Part shown: piece after piece, positions 1 through 5,865 of the stretch | Layout of the letters: every line of letters begins with the position of its first letter | Position numbering within the stretch: the stretch's first letter is position 1 | Source: Planctomycetota bacterium | Lineage (GTDB): Bacteria > Planctomycetota > Phycisphaerae > WQYP01 | DNA length: 13,517 nt | Direction: 5' to 3' | Assembly (NCBI GenBank): GCA_021828935.1 | Contig: JAJZCU010000012.1 | Span: 1 to 13,517 of the forward strand | The notes under the pieces: generated by a model | What the model saw: the letters and a program-made list of their open reading frames with translations, nothing else | Told to the model about the DNA's origin: nothing | Databases searched by the model: none | Position numbers and translations under genes: made by a program

Positions 1-59
1 AAAAGCTGAAACGTCTGGTGCAACAGGTGCAAGGCAATTTTGGACCGCGCTATGTATGA
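1..59 (+). CDS. C-terminal end of an upstream gene (partial)
   Basis: An open frame enters from the left edge (first complete codon at base 3) and ends at a TGA at 57-59. The 18 visible residues are KLKRLVQQVQGNFGPRYV, a plausible basic, helical C-terminus. The TGA overlaps an ATG at 56-58 (ATGA), the usual mark of translational coupling to a downstream gene in the ruvX frame. Too little is left to name a family. The ruvX frame is also open to the left edge, so this tail could be chance; the call rests on its protein-like composition and the ATGA junction. Confidence 0.4.
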   Translation, partial: KLKRLVQQVQGNFGPRYV

Positions 60-94
60 ATGCGGCGGCGGGCGCGGGGCGAAGGGGGCGGGCG

Positions 95-523
95 ATGCGC
101 GTCATTGCCGTTGATTATGGCAGCGCCAGAACCGGCATTGCGCTGGGCGATACCCACACGCGGCTGGCCATGCCGTTTACAATGTTTGACCACCTTGCGC
201 CGCATCAATTGGTTGCGGCCATTGGAAAACTTGTCACCGAAGAAGGGGCGCAAACGGTGGTGGTGGGCCTGCCGTTGAACATGGATGGAACCATGAGTGC
301 CCAGGCGAAGAAGACTGAAGATTTTATCACAGGTCTGGCGGCGGTGGTGACGGTCCCCATTGAGCGGATGGACGAACGGCTCACGTCGTATCATGCGGAG
401 GGCCAGTTGGCGGGCAATTTTACGCGGCAACAAAAACGGCAGCGCGTAGACGCCCTGGCGGCGGCCCGCATACTGCAAGATTATTTTGATCAACTGCCGC
501 CCCGTGAGCCGCCTTTGGCGTAA
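95..523 (+). CDS. ruvX: RuvX/YqgF-family putative pre-16S rRNA nuclease (Holliday junction resolvase-like)
   Basis: This is a 142-residue cytosolic protein of the RuvX/YqgF RNase H-fold family, whose members mature the 5' end of 16S rRNA in E. coli and were first proposed as Holliday junction resolvases. It starts MRVIAVDYGSARTGIALGD, with the first catalytic Asp at residue 7 in the beta-1 DYG motif. VVVGLPLNMDGT lies at 56-66, DERLTS at 93-98, and the last acidic catalytic residue is D119 in RVDALAAARIL. Length and motif order are normal for the family. I chose ATG 95 because the family begins there and a purine-rich AAGGGGG precedes it. An ATG at 56 would add 13 Ala/Gly/Arg-rich residues and overlap the upstream stop codon, so it remains possible. 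Next comes the cytochrome gene after a 132-base gap, with no functional link evident. Confidence 0.93.
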   Translation: MRVIAVDYGSARTGIALGDTHTRLAMPFTMFDHLAPHQLVAAIGKLVTEEGAQTVVVGLPLNMDGTMSAQAKKTEDFITGLAAVVTVPIERMDERLTSYHAEGQLAGNFTRQQKRQRVDALAAARILQDYFDQLPPREPPLA

Positions 524-655
524 TTGGACAAGCGGATGGTTGCTCGTACAATACCATTCAATGTCCGGTGCCTCTCCATGAGGGCCATTTGTACCGGCCG
601 ACCGATGTCGCCGGAAAAGTCGTCCACGCAGGCCCAGCCTGAAGGAAAAGATTGC

Positions 656-1429
656 ATGCAGAATTTCCTACCGCATCTGGCGGCGTTTGATCCCGTGCTG
701 TTTTTTGGCCGCTTTCACATCCTGGTGCTGCATCTGCCCATTGGCATGCTTTTGTTGTTAGCAGCCTTTGAAGTTGCCGTGCGCTTCAAGCGTTTCAAAC
801 CCATGGCGCCGGCCCGCGGTTTTATCATCGGTCTTGCGGCGATCAGCGCCGCCGTGACGGCGGGCCTGGGGTGGCTGCTGGCCACGGCGGGGGGCTACAA
901 TGCCGACCTGTTGTTCTGGCACCGCTGGCTGGGCACAGGGGTGGCGGTGCTGGCGCTGGGGGCGTGGGCCGCGTGGGCTTGGCGCAGGCCGGTTATTTAT
1001 TATCCATTGATGGTCGCCGCCGTGGTGGGCATGGTCATCGCCGCCCACTTTGGCGGGTCCATGTCTGAAGGCCGCGGTTACTTAACAGCCTATGCGCCGA
1101 CGGCGATTCGTAATATATTTGGTCCAGCCACCAACAGACCGGTGCAGTTGGCCTCGCGGGAAGTCATCGTGCGGCGCCGCGGCATCGTTATTTACGCCGA
1201 TATTATTCAACCGATGTTCACGCAGGACTGCATTCGTTGTCATGGCGCCCGTCGGCAGAAAGGGCATTTACGCCTGGACTCTTACGCAAACCTTAAGCGC
1301 GGCAGCCGGGGCCGGCCGGTCATCGTGCCCGGGCATCCCGGCAAAAGTATCCTGGTGCATCGCGTGAGTTTGCCGCCGGACATTCATCATCGCATGCCCC
1401 CCCGGCCGCCGGCGCGGCTTCACGCATGA
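656..1429 (+). CDS. Membrane-anchored planctomycete-type cytochrome c protein, copy 1 (frameshifted near the C-terminus)
   Basis: This is the first of two tandem paralogues. The 257-residue product has four hydrophobic segments (about 17-41, 56-79, 87-109, 114-137) with the conserved His pattern of DUF2231-like membrane domains (HLPIG, FWHRWLG, AAHFGGS). A periplasmic domain like the planctomycete cytochrome c domain (PSCyt1) follows: ADIIQPMF, the haem-binding CIRCH at 192-196, KGHLRLDS, PGHPGKS and MPP, whose Met is a possible axial ligand. The role is probably envelope electron transfer; the partner is unknown. ATG 656 is preceded by AAGGA nine bases upstream and aligns with the start of copy 2; in-frame codons further upstream are less likely. 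The frame ends early because a C7 run at 1397-1403 has one base too many. Removing one C gives MPPGRRRGFTHDQIAVLRWW, matching copy 2, and continues to TAA at 1653-1655 (332 residues). Either a sequencing error or a real inactivated or slippery allele is possible. Confidence 0.8.
   Translation: MQNFLPHLAAFDPVLFFGRFHILVLHLPIGMLLLLAAFEVAVRFKRFKPMAPARGFIIGLAAISAAVTAGLGWLLATAGGYNADLLFWHRWLGTGVAVLALGAWAAWAWRRPVIYYPLMVAAVVGMVIAAHFGGSMSEGRGYLTAYAPTAIRNIFGPATNRPVQLASREVIVRRRGIVIYADIIQPMFTQDCIRCHGARRQKGHLRLDSYANLKRGSRGRPVIVPGHPGKSILVHRVSLPPDIHHRMPPRPPARLHA
879..936 (+). repeat. 58-bp block identical to 2059-2116 (cytochrome copy 1)
   Basis: Direct comparison gives 58 matching bases, from the TG before GCCACGGCGG through GGGCAC, coding for the segment between TM2 and TM3 (ATAGGYNADLLFWHRWLG). 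The bases immediately on both sides differ at synonymous positions, so identity stops abruptly. Confidence 0.95.
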
Positions 1430-1655
1430 TCAGATCGCGGTCCTGCGGTGGTGGATACGGCGTGGCGCCAAGCCCAGAGCAACCATGTCTCAACTGCGGC
1501 CATCGCATCGCATGGCCAATATCATTAAGAAATTGGCGGGCGGGCACAAAAGAACGCGGGGTCGCCGCAGACTTGGCGCCGTGATCGCCAACATCCCGGC
1601 CAGCTCATCGCCCATGGGGGCCAAGGCGCCCCTGGCCGCAGCCAGAGACTTTTAA
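1397..1655 (+). pseudogene. Frameshift site (C7 run) and displaced 3' end of cytochrome copy 1
   Basis: Seven consecutive C follow the ATG of the MPP motif (1397-1403), where copy 2 reads CCGCCG. From that ATG to the shared GAT-CAR-ATC codons copy 1 has exactly one base more than copy 2. In the restored frame, 1425-1655 encodes 76 residues beginning HDQIAVLRWWIRRGAKPRA, clearly homologous to DQIAILRWWIRRGATRKS of copy 2, then a long basic Arg/Lys/Ala tail to TAA at 1653. The absence of stops over 76 codons shows that the frame was coding until recently, or still is. Confidence 0.8.
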
Positions 1656-1835
1656 GCTAAAATTGTCGGCCAGCCCCGCGTTTAGCTATCCGCGACTTCA
1701 GTTGAGCGTTTTTGCTTGCGGCCCGATGATTTGCAGGATGCCCCGGTACTGCCCGGCTGAGAAACGCCGTCCGCCGGCTGCGGCGCCCGCGGGATCGTGT
1801 GCTTTGGTAATTGCACGTTGTTGAGACGCTCTGGC

Positions 1836-2708
1836 ATGTTGAACTGCCTGTGCCCATTGGCCTATTTTGCCCCCGTCCTGTTCTTGGGGCGTTTTCATCT
1901 TGTCTTACTCCATTTGCCAATCGGCATCCTGTTGCTGCTTGCGGCCTTGGAGGTCGCCTGCCGGTTCCAGCGCTTCAAAGGCCTCGCCGCGGCACGGGGA
2001 TTTATTATTGGGCTGGCGGCCATTAGCGCTGCCGTAACGGCCGGCCTTGGGTGGCTGTTGGCCACGGCGGGGGGCTACAATGCCGACCTGTTGTTCTGGC
2101 ACCGCTGGCTGGGCACGGGCGTGGCGGTGGCGGCATTGCTGGCCTGGGCCGCGTGGGCCTGGGGGAAATCCGCGCTGTATTACCCTCTGCTGGTGGTGGC
2201 TGTTGTCGCGATGGTATTGGCCGCTCATTTCGGTGGTTCGCTCTCTGAAGGCAGCGATTATCTGACCGCATACGCCCCGGACGCTGTGCGCAATTTTTTG
2301 ACCGGCGCGCCCACGACTGTGCGGCCGGCGGCGCCAAAACTTGCGGCCCATCGGCGGCGCAGCATTGTTTATTCTGATATCATCCAACCCATTTTTGCCC
2401 AAAACTGCATCCGCTGCCATGGCGCGCACCGTGAAAAGGGGGGCCTGCGCCTGGATTCATATGCGTACTTAATGAATGGCAGTCATGGCCGGCAGGTGGT
2501 TATTCCCGGGCATCCGGGGCACAGCGTGCTGATTCGTAGGGTAAGTTTGCCGCCCATGACGCGCCATCGCATGCCGCCGGGGCGGCGTCCAGGATTAACG
2601 GCCGATCAAATCGCGATTTTGCGATGGTGGATTCGCCGTGGCGCCACGCGCAAATCCCGCGTCAGGCGACCGCGTGGGCCCGTGGGGCCAAAGGCCGGCG
2701 GCGCTTAG
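1836..2708 (+). CDS. Membrane-anchored planctomycete-type cytochrome c protein, copy 2 (intact)
   Basis: This 290-residue paralogue follows copy 1 directly. The N-terminal half is a four-helix DUF2231-like membrane domain (segments about 17-41, 56-79, 87-109, 114-137; conserved HLPIG, FWHRWLG, AAHFGGS). A linker leads to a periplasmic haem c domain: DIIQPIFAQNCIRCHGAHREKGGLRLDS with CIRCH at 191-195, PGHPGHS, then MPPG with Met246, and the closing helix DQIAILRWWIRRGA. The basic Pro/Gly tail ends at TAG. The domain matches the cytochrome domain common in planctomycetes and verrucomicrobia, where it is often fused to other modules; here the fusion partner is a membrane anchor. The role is probably electron transfer or redox sensing in the envelope, with partner unknown. 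I chose ATG 1836 because it aligns with the copy 1 start, although its ribosome binding site is weak; a GTG at 1797 would add 13 residues. No terminator is evident after it. Confidence 0.88.
   Translation: MLNCLCPLAYFAPVLFLGRFHLVLLHLPIGILLLLAALEVACRFQRFKGLAAARGFIIGLAAISAAVTAGLGWLLATAGGYNADLLFWHRWLGTGVAVAALLAWAAWAWGKSALYYPLLVVAVVAMVLAAHFGGSLSEGSDYLTAYAPDAVRNFLTGAPTTVRPAAPKLAAHRRRSIVYSDIIQPIFAQNCIRCHGAHREKGGLRLDSYAYLMNGSHGRQVVIPGHPGHSVLIRRVSLPPMTRHRMPPGRRPGLTADQIAILRWWIRRGATRKSRVRRPRGPVGPKAGGA
2059..2116 (+). repeat. 58-bp block identical to 879-936 (cytochrome copy 2)
   Basis: This is the second member of the identical pair. Nineteen consecutive codons share every synonymous choice with copy 1, while flanking codons differ (CTG/TTG before, ACA/ACG after). 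Confidence 0.95.
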
Positions 2709-2807
2709 CCATTCACCCGTTCTATGCCGCGGCGCGAAACGGCGTTTTGGCGCCAGCGGGTGGTTAAATTCGGCCGGGCGCGCGTGCCGTTGAAGGATGT
2801 AAAACCA

Positions 2808-2823
2808 TGCGCCATGGGGCGCA
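2808..2823 (-). terminator. Weak hairpin after the three-gene minus-strand operon
   Basis: TGCGCC/GGCGCA form a 6-bp stem around a 4-base loop. Read on the minus strand, the stem is followed by ATGG and only four T, about 60 bases past the operon's last stop codon. The short T run makes it a poor intrinsic terminator; it may be chance. Confidence 0.25.
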
Positions 2824-2882
2824 CGCCAAGCGACGCGGCAATGGTTTTTGAGGTTTGGCCCCGCAATGCGGCGTGTGGGCGT

Positions 2883-3416
2883 TTACGTGGCGTCTGCGGC
2901 GGGGGGGCGGGGATCGATCGACAGAGCATCAGGCGTGAGGATCGCGTCGTTGCTAAAAAAATCCGCGGAGACTTTTTCGTGCATCGCCGCCAGATTTTTC
3001 TGCCAGGAATCAACGGCCGCCGAAAATTTGCGCTCAAAACGTTCCACCCGGGCCGAGCCTGCGACCATGTTGAACCGATACGGCCTGCCATCGCGGTAAA
3101 TCTGCACGATGGTCCGGCGGCGGAACACTCCGTAAAGGGCCACCACCGCCCCCAACATGCCCACAATAATGGGGCCTGCGGCAAACGCTTCAGGTTCGTG
3201 GAAGCCCCAAAGCGCCGCCAGGGCAACCACCACCATTCCAAAAACGATCCGGTCCCACGCCGGACCTTTAAAGGTTGCGAGGCTCTCAACTTTATCAAAC
3301 ATCAGGCGGTGGATGCGGTCATCGCTTATCCCGTGGCGCAGGACAAACAGGCAATCTTCGGCGATGAGCAAACTGGAACGCCCGGAAAGTCCGGATTGTT
3401 TTAAATCCGCAGGCAT
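2883..3416 (-). CDS. Unknown two-TM membrane protein, last gene of the minus-strand operon
   Basis: I do not recognise the family of this 177-residue protein. A soluble N-terminal part (about 1-54) contains AEDCLFVLRHGISDDRIHRLMFDKVESL. It is followed by two close membrane helices (about 57-75 and 80-98, WDRIVFGMVVVALAALWGF and GPIIVGMLGAVVALYGVF) and a cytosolic-type domain with RRRTIVQIYRDGRPYRFNMVAG and an amphipathic stretch rich in Phe, Lys and Glu. The layout of a beta-rich start, hairpin membrane anchor and beta strands resembles small bacterial membrane proteins with PH-like domains, but I cannot show that. ATG 3416 is preceded by AAGGA with seven-base spacing and lies 10 bases after the stop of the zinc-ribbon gene, so the two are probably cotranscribed. 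A longer antisense-frame ORF starting at 3298 is a shadow of this gene. Confidence 0.75.
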   Translation of the reverse strand: MPADLKQSGLSGRSSLLIAEDCLFVLRHGISDDRIHRLMFDKVESLATFKGPAWDRIVFGMVVVALAALWGFHEPEAFAAGPIIVGMLGAVVALYGVFRRRTIVQIYRDGRPYRFNMVAGSARVERFERKFSAAVDSWQKNLAAMHEKVSADFFSNDAILTPDALSIDPRPPAADAT

Positions 3417-3426
3417 GGCGAATCCT

Positions 3427-4185
3427 TCACATGTTGGTGCGACCGGCCAATAAAAGCATGACCAAGGCCAGGATCATAAACGCCAGAAATAAGCCGAAAA
3501 CAACCAGCAGGATTGGCAACACCGTCATGCGGGCGCGGCTGATGACCTCTCGCGCCAGGGCGTTTTCGCGGCGCAGCCGCCGGGCCTTGAAATACCAGAT
3601 GATCGACAGCGGCAACATGACCGGCGTGGCATACCACGAAATGTAAAAAAAAGGCGGAACAAACAGGCTGACCAACCAATTGACAATCATTGAATCAGGG
3701 CGCGGCAGGCGCCGGGCATTGCTGGTTTCAGAAAATGCCTCCCCGGCCGGCGACCCTAAGTATTGTGCGCTAAAGGCCTTGCCGGCGATTTCCACCGTAC
3801 ACAGCGGGCAGATGTAATTGCCGGTGGCCACGCAAATGGTTTGGGCCTTGCGCTGCGGGTGGTAGGCGCACGCGGCGTCGCCTTCGCCGGCGGGCCGCAG
3901 CGGCAGGCGCAGCATGGGCACTGGCGTGAAGGTGAAGATATTGCTTTGTTTTCCGCAGGTATCGCACCGCGCTGGATTGGTCTGATCGCTGAAAAACCCC
4001 GTGCATTTGCGGCGCGGGCAGCGCACTTGCGGGGGCTTTGGCGGCGGCGGCGCAGCGTCGTTGGCCGGCGGACCTGGGCCATCCGTGAGGGTGGCCGTCA
4101 TAGGGGTCCCGGCGGTATCCGTCGCCGCGTTGGCATCGGCTGCCTGCGAACCGCCCGCATGCGTGCCTGCTTCGACAAGTTCCAT
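3427..4185 (-). CDS. Zinc-ribbon/B-box-like membrane protein, middle gene of the minus-strand operon
   Basis: This 252-residue protein has a low-complexity Ala/Thr/Pro start (1-52), ending in a PPPPKPP run. A zinc ribbon follows with C56, C61, C74 and C77 (RCPRRKC and CDTCGK). A B-box-like segment comes next: CAYHP at 106-110, C118, and ICPLC at 125-129. B-box-like modules usually read CxxHP...CxxC...CxxC; here the position after CVA is Thr121, not Cys, and the expected ligands near 139 are Ser-Ala, so this finger looks partly degenerate. Two membrane segments lie at about 168-199 and 222-248. The role is unknown; zinc fingers attached to a membrane hairpin suggest a scaffold or protein-binding function. 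ATG 4185 follows the TAA of the RDD gene by one base, pointing to translational coupling. An in-frame start at 4209 would overlap that gene. Confidence 0.8.
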   Translation of the reverse strand: MELVEAGTHAGGSQAADANAATDTAGTPMTATLTDGPGPPANDAAPPPPKPPQVRCPRRKCTGFFSDQTNPARCDTCGKQSNIFTFTPVPMLRLPLRPAGEGDAACAYHPQRKAQTICVATGNYICPLCTVEIAGKAFSAQYLGSPAGEAFSETSNARRLPRPDSMIVNWLVSLFVPPFFYISWYATPVMLPLSIIWYFKARRLRRENALAREVISRARMTVLPILLVVFGLFLAFMILALVMLLLAGRTNM

Positions 4186-4186
4186 A

Positions 4187-4900
4187 TTACACCCACGAGT
4201 CCTCTTCAATCACCCGCGTGCCGGAGAATCGATCATGCAACGTACGCTGCGCTTGCCGGTCCACCAGACCCACGATGATGTCGGTGAGGGCGTAGACCAC
4301 CGTGACCAGATAGGTAATAACAAAGATTCGCGTGGACTGCGTGAGCAGGGCGGCATTGATAAGGAACCAGCCTCCAAACAGCGCCACGGCGCGCAGCCAC
4401 GCGCGCCCCATTCCGACCCGCCCGCCGTCCAGCGTAACCACCTTCAACCGGCCCAGCTTCTTGCCAACGGTTTTACCCCAAAAAGCGTGGCACAGGGCAA
4501 AGTAGGCCAATACTGCGACGTTGACCGCCGTGATGGCCAGCCATGTGCCAATATGGGACCAATCGGCAATCATCGGTCCGCCGTGACGCCGGAATAACCG
4601 GAATCTCCCGGTGGTAAACAGCCCGATAAACAGGCCGCTGCCCACGAGCACAAATATCAGAATGTCGCCAAAATAAGAAAGCAGCCGCGTGAGGGCGCGC
4701 GGTCGGACCATCTCCCCCGGCAATAGAGCGCCGCTGCGCATGCGGTCCAGCAGTATTTCCTTGCCCTCCTGTGAGACTTCCTGATTAAAAACAACCACCA
4801 GCTCGTCGGGGGGAAACTCTCTGCCGGTGATAGCGCAGCGGACCAGCGCCGGCGCCGGGCCAGTCCCAGACCCTTGATTTGATTGGTCGAAAATTGCCAT
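4187..4900 (-). CDS. RDD family membrane protein, first gene of the minus-strand operon
   Basis: This 237-residue protein carries an RDD domain, a membrane module seen in transporters and accessory proteins of poorly known substrate. The marks are RLLSYFGDILIF (R72 and D79), the turn GKTVGKKLGRLKVVTLDGGRVGMGRAWLR (142-170), and the closing QRTLHDRFSGTRVI (218-231). Hydrophobic segments fall at about 78-96, 117-139, 170-185 and 191-213. The first 60 residues are soluble and include CAITGREFPPDELV, a short stretch with a single Cys that is not an obvious metal site. ATG 4900 has GGAA eight bases upstream on the minus strand and a candidate promoter further up. Planctomycete RDD proteins often carry such extra N-terminal regions (general recollection, not verified). 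The function of the operon cannot be inferred beyond envelope-associated. Confidence 0.87.
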   Translation of the reverse strand: MAIFDQSNQGSGTGPAPALVRCAITGREFPPDELVVVFNQEVSQEGKEILLDRMRSGALLPGEMVRPRALTRLLSYFGDILIFVLVGSGLFIGLFTTGRFRLFRRHGGPMIADWSHIGTWLAITAVNVAVLAYFALCHAFWGKTVGKKLGRLKVVTLDGGRVGMGRAWLRAVALFGGWFLINAALLTQSTRIFVITYLVTVVYALTDIIVGLVDRQAQRTLHDRFSGTRVIEEDSWV

Positions 4901-4951
4901 TGCATGATTCCGTTCAGCCGCGCGGCAGCCCCGGCGAAGTTGTACAAAGGA

Positions 4952-4979
4952 AGTGTACCCGAATGCCGCGAATTTCCAA
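4952..4979 (-). promoter_or_regulatory. Candidate sigma-70-type promoter for the RDD operon
   Basis: On the minus strand TTGGAA (4979-4974) is separated by 16 bases from TACACT (4957-4952), each matching four of six consensus positions. It points into the RDD gene 52 bases further on. Sequence match only. Confidence 0.35.
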
Positions 4980-5055
4980 GCGCAATTTTGACTTTCCCGT
5001 GGGACCGGCCTTTTTGGGGAAAGACGGTCGCCGCCACGGCGCGACGCACAAAAAA

Positions 5056-5084
5056 TTGACGTTGGGCCGCGGTAAAGGTAAAGT
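5056..5084 (+). promoter_or_regulatory. Candidate sigma-70-type promoter for tRNA-Ser
   Basis: TTGACG (5056-5061), a 17-base spacer, then TAAAGT (5079-5084): five and four of six consensus positions. Transcription would begin near 5091, about 20 bases before the mature tRNA end, a normal distance for a tRNA gene. Confidence 0.5.
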
Positions 5085-5112
5085 CCAATGACACAACCGC
5101 CGTTGGGCGCTT

Positions 5113-5199
5113 GGAGAGATGTCCGAGTGGCTTAAGGAGCACGATTGGAAGTCGTGTGTGGGGGAAACTCCACCGTGGGTTCGAATCCCACTCTCTCCG
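5113..5199 (+). tRNA. tRNA-Ser (anticodon GGA)
   Basis: This is a complete class II tRNA cloverleaf. The acceptor stem GGAGAGA (5113-5119) pairs with TCTCTCC (5192-5198), followed by discriminator G5199. The anticodon stem CACGA/TCGTG encloses the loop TTGGAAG with anticodon GGA at 5147-5149, which reads UCC and UCU. The long variable arm typical of serine tRNA is GTGGGG/CTCCAC-like between 5157 and 5174. The T arm is GTGGG/CCCAC around TTCGAAT. CCA is not encoded. The G discriminator and long arm are the identity marks for seryl-tRNA synthetase. Confidence 0.97.
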
Positions 5200-5269
5200 T
5201 TCATATTTCCGTTTTGGTTGCCGACTCCGCGAATCGACGCGGTTCTTTTGGCTTTGGAAAGGTTTCGCC

Positions 5270-5797
5270 ATGGATGACGCCCTGCTGGCATTGTTCCAGG
5301 GAGCGGCGGGTAAAGAGGTCACGGGGCAATTGCGATTCCCGGAAGAATCCGAGGCGTATTTTGAAATCGTCGGGGAGGAGGGGGCGCCGCGCCGGTATGT
5401 GCTTAAGCCACTGGCTGAACTCTATGGGCCCGGCGATCCGTCAAAAACCGCCGATCCGCAGGATGATTATTACATGCCGCTGTTTCTGAAAATCGAAGAA
5501 ACGATACGGTCGTGCGCCGGGCACGATCCAAGGTTAACCGATGCGCAGGTTTCCCTGACGCTAAGCAACTTAAGCGTCAATCCCGAGTCCCATGCAACTG
5601 GCGATTCCCAGGCAAGCGGCTATTACCTGACACAGGCGTTGCAGGCCCATTTGCAACTACTGCTGAGCGTTAATGATTATTCCCGTTCGGAGGTCCGACA
5701 GGCCCTGCGAAAAGTCAATAAGTCGGTGCAGCGGCATACGCAGCGCGATGGTCCTCGAGGCTACTTGCGGTTCATTCGCGAGGCGCTGAGGGCCTGA
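5270..5797 (+). CDS. Unknown soluble protein (175 aa)
   Basis: I do not recognise this protein. It has no signal peptide, membrane segment or cysteine pair. Residues 10-50 look beta-rich and acidic (TGQLRFPEESEAYFEIVGEE, then RRYVLKPLAELYG); a loop contains DPQDDYYMPLFLKIEETIR. The second half looks helical and ends basic (SEVRQALRKVNKSVQRHTQRDGPRG, FIREALRA). Charge shifts from acidic at the N-terminus to basic at the C-terminus, which would suit an adaptor or nucleic-acid-associated role, but that is a guess. ATG 5270 has GGAAAGG seven bases upstream. The frame stays open back through tRNA-Ser, which cannot be part of it. The gene lies 70 bases after the tRNA and could share its transcript. 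Base composition and absence of stops over 176 codons support coding. Confidence 0.75.
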   Translation: MDDALLALFQGAAGKEVTGQLRFPEESEAYFEIVGEEGAPRRYVLKPLAELYGPGDPSKTADPQDDYYMPLFLKIEETIRSCAGHDPRLTDAQVSLTLSNLSVNPESHATGDSQASGYYLTQALQAHLQLLLSVNDYSRSEVRQALRKVNKSVQRHTQRDGPRGYLRFIREALRA

Positions 5798-5865
5798 GGG
5801 CGGCCCCGGCGGCAACTGGATGCGGCCCAATGACGCGGCCTGCTTGGGAGCGTTTTTAGGACTGG

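Noticed and set aside
50..493. Minus-strand ORF of 147 codons across ruvX
   Set aside because: It lies antisense to a gene with all RuvX motifs; its His/Arg-rich product has no family features.
1905..2429. Minus-strand ORF of 174 codons across cytochrome copy 2, with a similar one across copy 1 (758-1048)
   Set aside because: Both mirror the same plus-strand codons, which is why they resemble each other (APRRGQQPP); the duplication explains the likeness.
2705..3298. Minus-strand ORF of 197 codons overlapping the two-TM protein gene
   Set aside because: Different frame, no start signal, Arg/Trp/Pro-rich. The 2883-3416 frame has a ribosome binding site, operon spacing and membrane segments.
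5113..5199. Integration site at tRNA-Ser
   Set aside because: No direct repeat of the tRNA 3' end and no integrase or phage gene is visible in the window.
5111..5269. N-terminal extension of the 175-aa protein into tRNA-Ser
   Set aside because: The extension would translate the tRNA itself; ATG 5270 with GGAAAGG is the natural start.
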